Shown here: positions 20,099 to 30,179 of the stretch, in pieces | How positions within the stretch are numbered: position 1 is the first letter of the stretch | Layout: each line of letters starts with the position of its first letter | Assembly (NCBI GenBank): GCA_000818945.1 | Contig: KN805390.1 | Coordinates: 537,255-597,578, forward strand | Reading direction: 5' to 3' | DNA: 60,324 nt | DNA from: Schizochytrium sp. CCTCC M209059 | Lineage: Eukaryota; Sar; Bigyra; Thraustochytrida; Thraustochytriidae | The notes under the pieces: generated by a model | What the model saw: only the letters and a program-made list of their open reading frames with translations | Told to the model about the DNA's origin: nothing | Databases searched by the model: none | Made by a program: the position numbers and the translations under genes

Positions 20099-21451
20099 CT
20101 ACTGGTCGTAGGCAATGAGACCTTGACCACTGCTGGCACCGGCCTCGAGAGCGAGGTCAATCACAGTGAGCGGGTGAACGTTCTCGATAACGAGGACGGT
20201 CTGGCGGGTACGAAAGCCCTTGCCACAAATGTGCTTGTTGTTGTCAATATAGCCATGACGCAGAGACGGATGTTGAATGCGTGCGCAGTGTTTGAGCACC
20301 TCGTTCGTGTGATGACCATCAAGGTTCAGCAGAGTCCCTGCAGGGATGTGCTCGCCCTGACTGCCGATGAGCGCATCGGGGGTGCGCACAAGGATGATGC
20401 GCTCCGCGAAAAAGTGAGGATCAGCTTCGACTTTTTCCCGAATGCGCGAACCGGTGTCCCCAAAGAGAACGTTAAAGACAATGTGACCCGAGAGCTCGGA
20501 TTGAAGCGGGCGCGTGAATCGCAAATCGACAATTTGCTTGACAAGGTTGCCGCCCTGGATCTCGATGTTGTAGAGAAAGCTGTCCCAGACCTTTTTATCC
20601 TTGCCCTCCTTGTCGGGCATTTGCGGCATGATCTTGCGTTGCAGACCAATGGGGAAATCTTCGGGAAAGATGGGATACGAATAGTCTTTGTCGTAGTCAA
20701 AGAGATTGAGCGAAGGAAGCTGGACGTCGTCATTGGGCGGGAGCTCGACGTAAGCTCGATTGAGCGCGGCAGCGACGCTCTCGTAAATGCTGTGTGTCAT
20801 GGCAATACAAATAATGAGCAAGAAGATGAGCAAGAAAAGCCCGCCACGCTGGCGTGCGCTGAGGAGGTGTTCCTCGGCGGCCTCGTGGCGCTGTGCCTTT
20901 TCGTAAGTCGACCTTCGCTTGTTGCGGGAACCGCACCTGCGTGTTGGACTTTGAGGCTGTCTTTGTCTTCGTTCTGCACCACTCACCACCTTGCCAGACT
21001 CACTCGTTGCGATCACCGATGCGATGGGGACGGAGAGAGCTTGTGCTGTTGAGGTTTCGTGTTCCCTCGCTCCATTGTCTTCAAGGGGGCGCAAGAGATG
21101 CCCGTCGGCTACGATGGGGATGCTGGTCGTGTCCACGTTTCCGCCCGATTCGAGCTGTGCACCGCTGGTACTCTGGCGCAAGAGAAGCTGCTGCTGAAGA
21201 CGCTGCACAACCTGGTCGTGACGCAGCTCCTGCTGCACGAGCTCCCGCCGCGCGTTACGCAGTTGCTGCCGCGTCTGCAGGAGCTCGTCCGTCGTGTTCG
21301 CGGGTTGGTGGCGGTGCTCCTCGTCACCGTCGGCAGCGCCTGCGCCGCCGCTGCTGTTGTCCTCGTGTACATTCTGCTGCGTCGAGAGCGGCAAGACCTG
21401 GCTCCCCACCTCCTCGTCGGCCTGCGCGAAGCGGCTGACCTCGAGCCCCAT
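20099..21451 (-). CDS. Single-pass type II membrane protein, unknown function
   Basis: A 450-residue protein from the ATG at 21451 (MGLEVSRFAQADEE). The open frame continues upstream to a GTG at 21547, which was rejected. Residues 1-190 are hydrophilic, with a Gln/Arg/Leu coiled-coil segment (RQQLRNARRELVQQELRH, QRLQQQLLLRQ). One transmembrane helix (GLFLLIFLLIICIAMTH) lies at about 200-218 after a basic stretch, predicting a cytosolic N-terminus. The ~230-residue C-terminal part is compact and looks folded (YPIFPEDFPIGLQRKI, HIVFNVLFGDTGSRIREK, HADNNKH-like turns, VLVIENVHPLTVIDLALE). I do not recognise this domain. It may be a luminal domain of a stramenopile-specific family. Confidence 0.8.
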   Translation of the reverse strand: MGLEVSRFAQADEEVGSQVLPLSTQQNVHEDNSSGGAGAADGDEEHRHQPANTTDELLQTRQQLRNARRELVQQELRHDQVVQRLQQQLLLRQSTSGAQLESGGNVDTTSIPIVADGHLLRPLEDNGAREHETSTAQALSVPIASVIATSESGKVVSGAERRQRQPQSPTRRCGSRNKRRSTYEKAQRHEAAEEHLLSARQRGGLFLLIFLLIICIAMTHSIYESVAAALNRAYVELPPNDDVQLPSLNLFDYDKDYSYPIFPEDFPIGLQRKIMPQMPDKEGKDKKVWDSFLYNIEIQGGNLVKQIVDLRFTRPLQSELSGHIVFNVLFGDTGSRIREKVEADPHFFAERIILVRTPDALIGSQGEHIPAGTLLNLDGHHTNEVLKHCARIQHPSLRHGYIDNNKHICGKGFRTRQTVLVIENVHPLTVIDLALEAGASSGQGLIAYDQ

Positions 21452-21687
21452 CGTCGCCCGCGCTGCGAGCGCGACCAAGCTGTTCTGCCGCGCTGGCTGG
21501 CTCGAGCTGGCGCCTGCGAGCGCAAAACAAAAGGGTAACGCACACACTCACGCGCGGCGCGTCGCCGGCAAAAAGTGCTCTGCCAAAAGCTGCTTTGCCC
21601 AGAAGGCGCTCTGCCAGAAGGTGCTCTGCTCTCTCCTCCCGCCGCGCGCACACCCCGCGCGTGCACTCCCGACAAGGACAAAGGCAA

Positions 21688-21688
<1 letters not shown>

Positions 21689-21745
<57 letters not shown>

Positions 21746-21800
21746 CCTTGGACTCCGACAGCCGCGACGCAGGAGCTGGAGCTGGAGCTGGAGCTGGAGA
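21689..21800. repeat. (GA)n and (GGAGCT)n microsatellites
   Basis: A long GA dinucleotide tract with occasional GAAA interruptions is followed after about 25 bp by five GGAGCT-type units. They lie 240 bp upstream of the membrane-protein ATG. Confidence 0.85.
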
Positions 21801-22864
21801 CGCCCGAGCCCGGCTCGCGCTCGACTCGCAGACGGTCGCGAGGAAGGCGCGAGAGGGTGTTTTGCGAGCGGAAGGGGCGGCCGCGACGGCGAGGAAGGGG
21901 AGATGAGATAGATGCGAAAAGAGAGGAGAACACGGCCGGCCTTGACTTGACTTTTGGCGGTGTGGCGGGGCCGGCCGAGGACGCACTGCGAGACGAAGGG
22001 CGTGCACCGCGTAGAGTACTACTGTCTCGTCGTCGACGGAGAGGGGCGGCCCAGGTCGACGCGTCCGCCGCGGCCACGCCAAGAAGGGTTGACGCTGTTT
22101 CTTCTGACTCCGCTTACGGTTCTGTCTGTGCACGTGTGCTGGCTTTTGGACTTGGCCTTGGTGGACTCGCCGGGCAGCGACCAACTCGCGCAGGTTCTCT
22201 CTATCAAGGCCGAGCGGGACGCGACGAGCTGAGCTTGAGCTTGAGCGCAGAACTTGACCCCAACGTGCCGAGCTCGCTCACTCAATCAAAGTTGTCTGCG
22301 AGCTCCGCGCTCGCTCCCAGCTTGCTCCGAGCTCGAAGAGCTTGATCGACCAGCCCGCGACGGCTCTCGTGGCTCTCGCTTCTAGGCCGCTCCGACGCGA
22401 CGCTACACGAAGCGACGCGACACGGACCGGGCGGCAGGCTCGCTCGAGCTCGCGCTCGCGCTCGCTGGGGATCTGCGCGCTCGCGGCGGCGGAGAGCGCC
22501 GCGACAGCTCGCTGGGCCGGGCCGGGCTGGCCTGGGCTGGGCTGGTTGATCTGATCTGGGCTGGGGCACGAAACGCCACGCGGCGCAGCGCCTCTTGCCG
22601 GATTGAGATTAAGATTGATAGTCACGACGGCGCCTCGCCCGCGGGCCCGCGGCTGCGACCTGCGCGAGGCGGGCGTGGAGCGAAGCCGGCTGGCCCGCCC
22701 CGTCTGCTCTGGCCGCTCGGGTGGAGCGGCGAGGACGGGTGCAGCGGATTGGAGAGGGGTGGAGTGGAGTGGTTTGAATTGGATGCGATCCGATCAGATC
22801 GGAGTGGAGTGGAACACGGAGACCGCCTCCGCTCCGCTCGCGGCCAAGCCTGCGTGTACGCAGA

Positions 22865-22896
<32 letters not shown>

Positions 22897-22898
22897 CC
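22865..22898. repeat. (CCTG)8 tetranucleotide repeat
   Basis: Eight CCTG units lie in the non-coding spacer. Confidence 0.85.
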
Positions 22899-23023
22899 CG
22901 CCCGCCGCCCGCGCGCAGCTGCCGCTCCGGTCCGGGACGACGGCCCGCGCCCTGCAGGAGGACAGTGGCGGAGTTCGGGATCTGGGACTCGCAGGCGGAG
23001 CAACCTATAGTAGTACTACTACT

Positions 23024-23598
23024 ATGCGTACCACGCCGCGCTCCCTGAGCCCGCGACGGCGAGCACGTCTTCGTCACGGCGCCTGCTTCCGTGCCTGCGC
23101 GCTCGCGTGCGGGCCCTGCCCGGCCCAGGACGAGGCACCCGCGCCGAGAGCGCGGCGCCCAGCCGGGCCGGACCGTGCGTCTACGCGAGCGAGGTGGACA
23201 TGGGCCGAGATCGCCGACAACGGGGTCCTCGTGCGCCATATCGCCGCCGGCGCCAGCGAGCCGACCCGTGTGTTTCGGCCCACCTTGCGATACTTTGGCG
23301 AAGCCCAGGATGCGAGCTTCGATGACGACGGGGACGCAGCAAGCAAGATCAAGCGAAAAGGTGGTGCAGAGGCGCAGCAGACAACAAGCTCAGAGCTATC
23401 GCCCGTCGAATCAGGGGACAGACCCTGCGAACGGCTTTCACAACACAAGCAAACTCTGCTAGGTCGCCGCTCGGGATGCCTTGCGAAAGGACATGGCCGT
23501 GGCAGTGGCAGTGGCAGTTCGGTGAGGGATAAAAGTCGCGGTGATGTGAACGGACTCGTTGTTTTACTTTACAGGAACGCGCGGACGAGGTGCGGTGA
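23024..23598 (+). CDS. Possible small spliced gene, unknown product
   Basis: The frame around 23195-23460 shows good coding-type codon choice (WTWAEIADNGVLVRHIAAG, RVFRPTLRYFGEAQ, then acidic DDDGDAASKIKRK). A strong intron follows, with a GTGAGG donor at 23522 and a TTTTACTTTACAG acceptor ending at 23574 (53 nt). Splicing keeps the frame and ends it seven codons later at TGA 23596-23598, giving about 173 residues. The N-terminal 55 residues from the ATG at 23024 are Arg-rich and may be untranslated or come from another exon. I recognise no domain. It lies head-on to the 3' end of RAD51B. Confidence 0.35.
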
Positions 23599-23806
23599 GA
23601 AGCGAGACCGCTCTGCGGCGAGTGCGATGCGACGGCGACAGCGACGGACATGTAAGTCGGCCGTACACTCGCACGCTTATAAGGTTGCAGGGCCCAGCAA
23701 TCACAACATCTTGCTCTGCCTTGCTTTGCGTTGCTTGCTCGCCAGGTGTGGATGTGGTCAATCGGATGGACGAACGAATGGATGGATGGATTGCTGGATG
23801 GATGGA

Positions 23807-25183
23807 TTATGCGTCAGCTGGAGAGGCTTGTTTCGCCTTCTTGAGGAGAGAGCGGGCAGGATCGACGCCGCGCTCTGATATGATAAAGTACGAGGTCGCG
23901 TCGGCGCGATGCGGGGCCTTGACGAGACTTGCGCGACGCAGACCGGCCACCTCGAGCTCAAAGGTGACACGCACGTTTACCGCGTGCGCCCAGGTGTTGC
24001 CCAGCGCAGCCAAGACGTGGACCTGGCGGCTGCCACCTCCCATCGGTCCTGGCCCCGAAGTCGAGGACGCTTCACCGTCCTCGAAGCGGTCCTGCGCATC
24101 TGCGTGCATGTCCTCCTCGTGCGCCACGCCAAAGGCATCTGCAGAGCTCAGACCGCGTACGCCGCGCGCACCGTCACCTTCTTGCAGACGACCTGATGTC
24201 ACTTGGTTGGTCACGAGCACAGCAACCTGACATGTTTCGCCCAAAAGCTTGAGGCGCGCGGCGAGACGAGATAACGCCTGTGCACCTCGCGCGCGCTCCG
24301 CCAACGCGGCCACCGAGTCAACTATAACAAGGGCCACATCTTGCTCGGCCACGAGCAGCTCGACGGCATCGAGGTCGCGCTCAAACTGCTTAGCATTGCG
24401 CGGGGAAAATACAGTAATCTTGTCTGCGGCACGCGCGACCTCGTCGACCGCCATGTTGTCGCCTTCTCCCCGAGCGCGAATTACTTCGGCCACACGTTGC
24501 GCAGAAAACTTGTTTTCCGTATCCACAAAGACAACGTGGCGTCCCCTTCGCGACGCCGCGTCGACGGCCGTAGTGATGCAGAATTGTGTTTTACCCGTGC
24601 CAGCGCGTCCGACAACCTCCACGAGATGGCCAGGGGCCAAGCTAAACAAGGGCAGCGGCGTGGCAATTGCTTCGCCACCGAGCGTTAACAAGGCCGCCGC
24701 TGTTTGAACCTGTGGTCTGCACGCGCTTGCGACGCTATGGAGCACCTCACGTGCATCTTCCCAGCCAACGTTGAGCATGCTCATGAGCTGCACCTGTGAG
24801 AGACTCAGCGCGTCCAACGCGCTGACATTGCCGTCCTCGTTAGCGACCTTGGTCGCGCCGGGCGGGCCCCTCGCATTTGGCTCGCTATGACCGCTCGCAT
24901 TTCGTTCGCGTCTGCGCTCTTTGCGGGCAGAAGCCTCGTTGCTCAGCGTCTTTGCCAGCAAGGCCACCTTGTCAAGGCTCGCGCGTCTTGTCTTGCGCTT
25001 CTTCGCCCCTTCGCGAGCCCGGTTCCGCGGCGCGCTCAGGTCGTCTTCGGGCTCGCTCTCGGCGGCATCCGCTGCCGCATCCTTGGCATCCTCCTCGGCG
25101 GCTTCCTCTGCGGCGCGAGCGAGTCTGCGCACGACGGCCTCCAGCGGCCACGCGCCCGCGTTACCGCCGCCGGCGCCGCCCAT
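23807..25183 (-). CDS. RAD51B: RAD51 paralogue, RAD51B-like recombinase
   Basis: A 458-residue RecA/RAD51-fold ATPase for homologous recombination repair. In animals RAD51B works in the BCDX2 complex that helps load RAD51. The start is the ATG at 25183 (MGGAGGGNAG); the frame upstream is open only to TTG. After an Ala/Glu/Arg-rich N-terminal ~110 residues comes a helical segment LSLSQVQLMSMLNVGWEDA. The motif ACRPQVQTA resembles the corresponding ACAPKMQTA-type stretch of RAD51B. Walker A is GRAGTGKTQ (about 192-200); FVDTENKFSAQRVAEV matches the RAD51B-type strand; Walker B is VALVIVDS (about 283-290); VLVTNQVTS and LGNTWAHAVNVRV follow. Catalytic residues are intact. An acidic insertion near 355-390 (EEDMHADAQDRFEDGE) is unusual. 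RAD51B is the best fit among paralogues, with XRCC3 second. Confidence 0.88.
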   Translation of the reverse strand: MGGAGGGNAGAWPLEAVVRRLARAAEEAAEEDAKDAAADAAESEPEDDLSAPRNRAREGAKKRKTRRASLDKVALLAKTLSNEASARKERRRERNASGHSEPNARGPPGATKVANEDGNVSALDALSLSQVQLMSMLNVGWEDAREVLHSVASACRPQVQTAAALLTLGGEAIATPLPLFSLAPGHLVEVVGRAGTGKTQFCITTAVDAASRRGRHVVFVDTENKFSAQRVAEVIRARGEGDNMAVDEVARAADKITVFSPRNAKQFERDLDAVELLVAEQDVALVIVDSVAALAERARGAQALSRLAARLKLLGETCQVAVLVTNQVTSGRLQEGDGARGVRGLSSADAFGVAHEEDMHADAQDRFEDGEASSTSGPGPMGGGSRQVHVLAALGNTWAHAVNVRVTFELEVAGLRRASLVKAPHRADATSYFIISERGVDPARSLLKKAKQASPADA

Positions 25184-25309
25184 GTCTGCACGCCTGACTT
25201 CACGATCGCCTCGCTTTGCGCTCTGCTTGCAGCGAGCGGGCAACCGTGGTCGGGCAACTAACTAGCCTCACAGGAACTATTTCGTCGTGGCGCGGCAAAC
25301 GCGACCAGC
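25184..25309. promoter_or_regulatory. Bidirectional promoter region
   Basis: Only 126 bp separates the divergent ATGs of RAD51B and the phosphatase, so both must share regulatory sequence here. I see no obvious TATA box. Confidence 0.5.
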
Positions 25310-26590
25310 ATGGCCCACGCGTACGAGCCTGTTGGAGCGCACTTCGCGCCGCGGCGCGGCGTCAAGGCCGCTCCTTGTGCCGCCGCCTTCGTCGGCGTCG
25401 CGGTCGTTGTCGCGCTCGCGCTTTTCGTGGGTTCAGGCGGAAATGTCGAGGCAGAGACTGGCCTGACAGAGGGCGGCGCCGCAGGTTTCGCAAACAGAAT
25501 CGGCAAGCAACTCGCGACTGTACCATACGCTACGCAACTCGCGACTGTGCCATGCGCTACGCAACGAGGTCGCGACCCGTACGCAATCGATGCCTCCTCG
25601 TTGGAAACGCTAGAATTCTTTGCCATCGGCGACTGGGGCCTTGACACAGAGTATAACAATGACGACGGCCCGCGCGATGACTGGAACGTGCCCTTGATGC
25701 AGCACATAGGGCAAACGCTCAATGCCCGTATCGAAGAAGGCCAGGGATCATTTGTGCTCAACCTCGGGGACAACTTTTACCAGTGGGGAATCTCCGACGT
25801 AGAAGACGTCCGATGGGAAACCACCTTTGAAAACGTCTTTGCAACCCGCCGCGTTGTTCCGTGGTATAGCATGCTCGGCAATCACGACTACTTTGCCAAT
25901 ATAGGTGTAGACAACAAGCCTACAAGCGCGGGCATCGATGCTCAGGTGGATCGAACCTTCCATTTGGCCAATAAGCGATGGTGCATGCCGGACACCAACT
26001 ATACGATCCTCCACGCGACTGCTCATGTCGACGTGCGTATTGTCGTCTTTGACTCGCAGGCCCTCGTACGTATCAGCCCCGACGCCAATTCGCCTGCATA
26101 TGATACTCGTGCATCCCCCGACATTGAGGACCATCTCGCATGGCTGGAAAGGGCAGTCTGCACCGAGGGTAGAAAAGGAAGGAAAACTATTGTCATGACT
26201 GCGGCGCATCACTTCTTCCTTTCTGCAGGTTTGTACTTTGATAGAGCGCGGCAAGACGAGGCCATTCTCCGAGAGCGTGTTCTCCCCGTGCTCAAGCGTT
26301 GCGGGGTCTCAATGCATTTTCACGGGCATGATCATGTGACGCAGGTCATTCGCATTGACAAAAGTATCTTGCAGGTTGGCGTTGGCTCCGCAGGCAAAAA
26401 AAATGGCATGATCCTCGGTACGCAAGATAGTCTTTCTAAAATGTATCCTGAACACCAGCTGCGAGCATACTTTTTGGAGCAGCAGGCGGCCTTTGCGCAG
26501 GTGCAGATTTCCAAAGACAATGTATCGCTCCGTTTAATAAATTCAAGCGGAGATGCGTGGGGTCCCATGGTAGCCTCGCACATTGATTAG
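25310..26590 (+). CDS. Purple acid phosphatase / calcineurin-like metallophosphoesterase, signal-anchored
   Basis: A 426-residue binuclear-metal phosphatase similar to tartrate-resistant acid phosphatase (ACP5 type), hydrolysing phosphomonoesters in the secretory pathway or outside the cell. A hydrophobic segment at 26-41 after a short N-terminus is a signal peptide or anchor. The metal-binding blocks are complete: FFAIGDWGLD (D108), NLGDNFYQWG (D154, Y157), MLGNHDYF (N191, H192), MTAAHHFF (H300) and HFHGHDH (H338, H340). The tyrosine in DNFY is the one that gives purple acid phosphatases their Fe(III)-Tyr colour. Residues 68-86 carry a small in-frame duplication (QLATVPYAT, QLATVPCAT) in the stem between membrane and catalytic domain. 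The ATG at 25310 is the first in frame and is followed by G-rich context. Confidence 0.92.
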   Translation: MAHAYEPVGAHFAPRRGVKAAPCAAAFVGVAVVVALALFVGSGGNVEAETGLTEGGAAGFANRIGKQLATVPYATQLATVPCATQRGRDPYAIDASSLETLEFFAIGDWGLDTEYNNDDGPRDDWNVPLMQHIGQTLNARIEEGQGSFVLNLGDNFYQWGISDVEDVRWETTFENVFATRRVVPWYSMLGNHDYFANIGVDNKPTSAGIDAQVDRTFHLANKRWCMPDTNYTILHATAHVDVRIVVFDSQALVRISPDANSPAYDTRASPDIEDHLAWLERAVCTEGRKGRKTIVMTAAHHFFLSAGLYFDRARQDEAILRERVLPVLKRCGVSMHFHGHDHVTQVIRIDKSILQVGVGSAGKKNGMILGTQDSLSKMYPEHQLRAYFLEQQAAFAQVQISKDNVSLRLINSSGDAWGPMVASHID

Positions 26591-27192
26591 CTCCAAGTAT
26601 CACACAATCGTAGATAGCGGCATGTGTTGAATCTTATCCAAAGCGATTCGATGAAGAGACATCTTGAGACCGTTCGTAGACTCGGATTCGCCGTCTGTCA
26701 ACCGATGCACGAGCACAGAGACTCGGGCACGACACCATGGCCAAATTGAGAATTGTTTGCGAGTCATGGCGCGCGATCTAGTAGCACCACGATAAATTCC
26801 GATGAGATTAAATTAACGGACTCTGTCCGTGACTTGTCCAGATAATTTGATAGTCGTGAGTAATTGCGCGTGCGGTCTTGCAGCAGCACGGTAAACTGTC
26901 TCCTCCTTTCGCAATTTGACCCGATTTCGCTGACATTCATGACTTATTGCGTGCGGCCTAGACGCACAGCAGACCCGGACAATATATACATGCCGAATGA
27001 TACGAAATCTTTTCGTACAGCATGCAAAGAAGGACTCAAGTGAGCAAACAGCAAAAGGCACAACAAATAATGACAATCTATGACAAATTTTCAAAGCGGG
27101 CGACCGACCGGATAGCGTCGAAGTGACGCATAAATGCCTACCCTTTGGAGACCCAGTCTATTCAAACTCTTCCGAGCAAACAATAAGACTAG
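26591..27192. other. Convergent 3' spacer
   Basis: This 602-bp stretch lies between convergent genes and has lower GC. No gene, repeat or RNA element is seen. Confidence 0.55.
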
Positions 27193-28381
27193 CTAGGTGA
27201 TCTGCGCATAGCGACCGAAGGCGCGAAGAGAAGCAGCTTTGGCCTCATCAATCTTGGTACGTGCTTTGTAATCCCGGTACAATCGCCAGGCAGCAAAGAG
27301 ACGACGCAAGGAAGCTTCTTGCCGCAGACGCTCCATCTGCTCCTCAAAGACATCGTCAATTTCCGATACGTCGTTACACTCTTCGAACACCGCATGTGCC
27401 CATTCTGCGCGCATGCCTTCAACATCTTGTTCAAGCTCGGGTAAGGGACTGTCCATCACCACTGAAACTGCGCGCTCCACGGTTGCAGAGACGGCTCGCT
27501 CAACTGATGCTCGCCTGGGGTCCTGGTTGATGACCTTTTTGCGCGCATTAAACGTTTTGCTCAGATGTCGCTCATACGCTTGGCCGATGGCCATGACCCA
27601 GGATTCCTTTTCTTCGGAAGACTCTGCCGAAATGACGAATGTGCGTGAAGGCAAATACATGCAGAACAGGTTTTTGTGACGACCCACGCGCATGAGACGT
27701 GCCATGTCGTCCGAGACGTCATTCACAACGCGGCCGCCCTCGATCTGGACATCTCGAAAGGGAATTACACCGAGAGGTTGTTCGAGATCCTGGAATTTGC
27801 GCTTGCTCAAATAGTACGCGAGCCCACGCGTGGTCAGCACAAAGTACCTCGCATGCCAAGTTTTGAAAAAACTGCCCTGCTTGTCCAACATGCCCTCCTT
27901 GTACACGCGTGGCGCAAATTTGCGCTGCGAAAACATGAATGCATACCGGTCATCGGGCATGAGTCCAGCGCTCGCGATTTGTGAGAGAAAGGTTTCTGTT
28001 ACATCTTGCACCTGGTCTGCCAGATCTTTGCGCTTGTTCTTATGCTTGTTTTTGTGCTTGCTGCGCGTGCTCCTTCCCCCTGGCGTGCTGGGCGTGGGCG
28101 TGTGCAAATGTCGTTGCTTGGGCGTCTTGGGCGTCTTGGGCGTCTTGGGCGCCGTCGAGACATCTGTGGACTCCATGTCGGTGCTTTCTCCATCGAATTC
28201 GTGAGTGCCCTGCTCGTCGCCAGCAGCGAAGCTGGCGGTCTCGCGCGAATTGCCCCTTGCTCGGCTTTGGCGCGAGCGGCGGCGAATGTTCAAGAGTCTG
28301 CGCGAGGACTTGCTCACACTTGAGAGCGCTGCCGTAGCTCGCGTCGTGGCAACGGTTGGCCTCGAAAAGTCGTGGTCGTCG

Positions 28382-28415
<34 letters not shown>

Positions 28416-28608
28416 TCTTGTCGTCGTCGACCTTATTCTCGCCGCCGCTGACGAGCTCTTTGACGTCGGTGCTGCCACCGTGGACGCTGCTGTCCAGGTC
28501 CGCCTCCACGAGGCTGCTGCCGCCGCCCTGAGCGGCGCTCGACCCATGGCGGCTGTCGCTCCCGGCCAGGCTGAGCAGCGACTTGCGCGGCTTGGGAAAC
28601 CACCGCAT
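27193..28608 (-). CDS. PH-domain protein with acidic and Thr-Pro-Lys repeats
   Basis: A 471-residue protein from the ATG at 28608 (MRWFPKPRKS); the longer frame begins with GTG. The N-terminal 200 residues are disordered and include an Asp run (about 64-78, from a TCGTCA repeat on the plus strand), TPKTPKTPK repeats and a Lys/Asn/His tract (KHKNKHKNKRK). A pleckstrin-homology domain spans about 234-360: YKEGMLDKQGSFFKTWHARYF is the canonical first strands, and SWVMAIGQAYE carries the invariant Trp of the last helix. The C-terminal ~110 residues are helical with an acidic middle and FAAWRLYRDYKAR near the end, an IQ-like helix. PH domains bind phosphoinositides or proteins, so a membrane-recruited adaptor is likely. 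The partner is unknown. Confidence 0.85.
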
Positions 28609-29724
28609 GCGCCCCGTCTTCGCCGACGACGAACCTGTGAGCGGCGCTGCGTTCCTGCGCGCAGACGGGAGAAGAAAAAGCAGTCGTAGAAGAAGAAGAA
28701 GCACGAGCAGGAGTCGTCAAGGTCCGGCGCGGGCGAGGTGCAAGTTGGTGTTTTGGTCGACGATGGACGGGACTCAAGCTGGGCGAGCGAGCGAGTGAGA
28801 GCGCCAGCGAGCGAGGGCCGCGCGCTCTCGAGCCGCTGCGTCAGGCAGGCAGGCGAGCGAGCGAGCGCGCGCGCGCGGGCGGGCAGGCGAACGAGAGGCC
28901 GGCCGTACGCGCGACCGCCGCGGTGCAGACAGCGGCCGGAGGCGCCTGCTGCGAGGTGGCGGTATTTTGGGTTTGGCTGCTGCTCGTCGAGGTCGATTCT
29001 GCACCGCCGACTCGGCGCCTGCCGCAGGCAGACGGACGAGAGGCGCGAGGGAGGCGACGGCTAGTCTGCCGCGCGTGCTGCGAGGCCGCACGGGCGACCG
29101 CGGTCCGCGTGCGCCATTCGCGCCTGTCGCGCTTTCCCTCCTTCCGCCTGGGCGCGGGCGGTAGGGGTGCGGCCGGAGGTCAAGAAGGAGAAGTACCTCC
29201 GTTCACATGGACTCGCCACGCCGGCGGGCACGTGCCCCTTTAACCTTCTTACTGTAGGACTCTGTGTGTACGTGTTGCATTACCGAAGCGAAAGGGTCCA
29301 AGGGGACGGCAGGCCTCAGCTAGCCTCGATTTGACAAGTTGGCGAGCCAGAAGATTGTGGAGAGGCGGAGCGGGGTTTTCGTCTTCGTAGCGCGGTAGCA
29401 AGCCCGGGTGACGGCAATCACCACTGCCATTGATGGTCAACGAGCGAGGATTTGGAATGAGATGGGGTAAATTCTGACTCAGGCGATTGTGGCCAAACAA
29501 AGCTGTTGGTTTTATTGTGACAAAACAAAGCTGTTGGTTTTCTAGTAGTAGAAAGCTTGAGCGATGGTGAGGAAGATAATACATTGATGGTCCTTGGTGC
29601 CACCATTAGGGAAGGGGGAGGGGGGTGACATAAGCAACATCCGTATTGCTGCTGGTAAGAGCAGGGTCAAGAGTGCCTGCGGATAGAGGGAACAGAATAG
29701 ACGTTGCGCTTTGTGTAGCGCTTC
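28609..29724. other. Spacer upstream of the PH gene
   Basis: Very GC-rich, GAGC- and GCGC-repeat sequence lies up to about 29.2 kb, then more balanced sequence with a tandem 18-nt duplication (ACAAAGCTGTTGGTTTT, about 29496-29540). No gene is supported. Confidence 0.45.
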
Positions 29725-30179
29725 ATGTCAAGGACACCCAAAGGTATACCAGCTTTGGTCGTCGCGACAACTTGCCAGTTATTTGTCACAGCTCCAACAA
29801 AATCAATTTTCATTCAAGGCGCAATTGCAATACACATGAAAGAGCAACGAGGTGCTTGCACAAGACCAAATCTCGTATCAATGAAGCAATATCTCTCGTG
29901 TCAGCGGAACGTGTTGCCACTTCTCCTGCTCAGACTGCTTGCTAAAGTCGATTTGGCCATCGCGTATGGTGAATGGATCAACAAGGTGAGAATCGAAGAC
30001 ACGTTGCTTACATAGAAGCTGACTCTGCTACTCACTCACTTACTCAGAAGCGTCGCTCCAGGGAAGAAGTAGAAGACAGCCAAAAAACTGCAGCAGAGAA
30101 CGGCAATTCTCATGGCGTCTCATGGGTGCGCGCGCACGCTGCTCTGCTGAAGCGCCACGTTGTCTCGCTCAGGAGCTGA
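29725..30179 (+). CDS. Candidate two-exon gene, unknown 130-residue product
   Basis: The ATG at 29725 opens a frame that reaches a well-formed intron with donor AAG|GTGAGA at 29986 and acceptor TTACTCAG ending at 30047 (62 nt, with a CTGAC-type branch candidate). Joining at phase 0 continues the frame to TGA at 30177-30179, for 261 + 132 coding bases. The product reads MSRTPKGIPALVVATTC at the start, with a Leu-rich helix (LPLLLLRLLAKVDLAIAYGE) before the junction. The tail is a charged KRRSREEVEDSQKT segment. I do not recognise it. An overlapping frame in exon 1 is also open, so the 5' part is uncertain. Confidence 0.42.

Larger units (their letters stand above)
21452..23023. other. Repeat-rich GC-rich spacer
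   Basis: The spacer contains a (GA)n tract (about 21689-21745), a (GGAGCT)n tract (about 21772-21800), dense CG-rich sequence, a (CCTG)n run (22865-22898) and a 14-nt perfect palindrome of TAG/TAC units at 23008-23021. All long frames here are biased Arg/Ser/Ala artefacts of composition; none is called. Confidence 0.5.

Noticed and set aside
21109..22184. Two long minus-strand frames rich in Ser, Arg and Leu upstream of the membrane protein
   Set aside because: They cross the (GA)n microsatellite and overlap the real gene in another frame.
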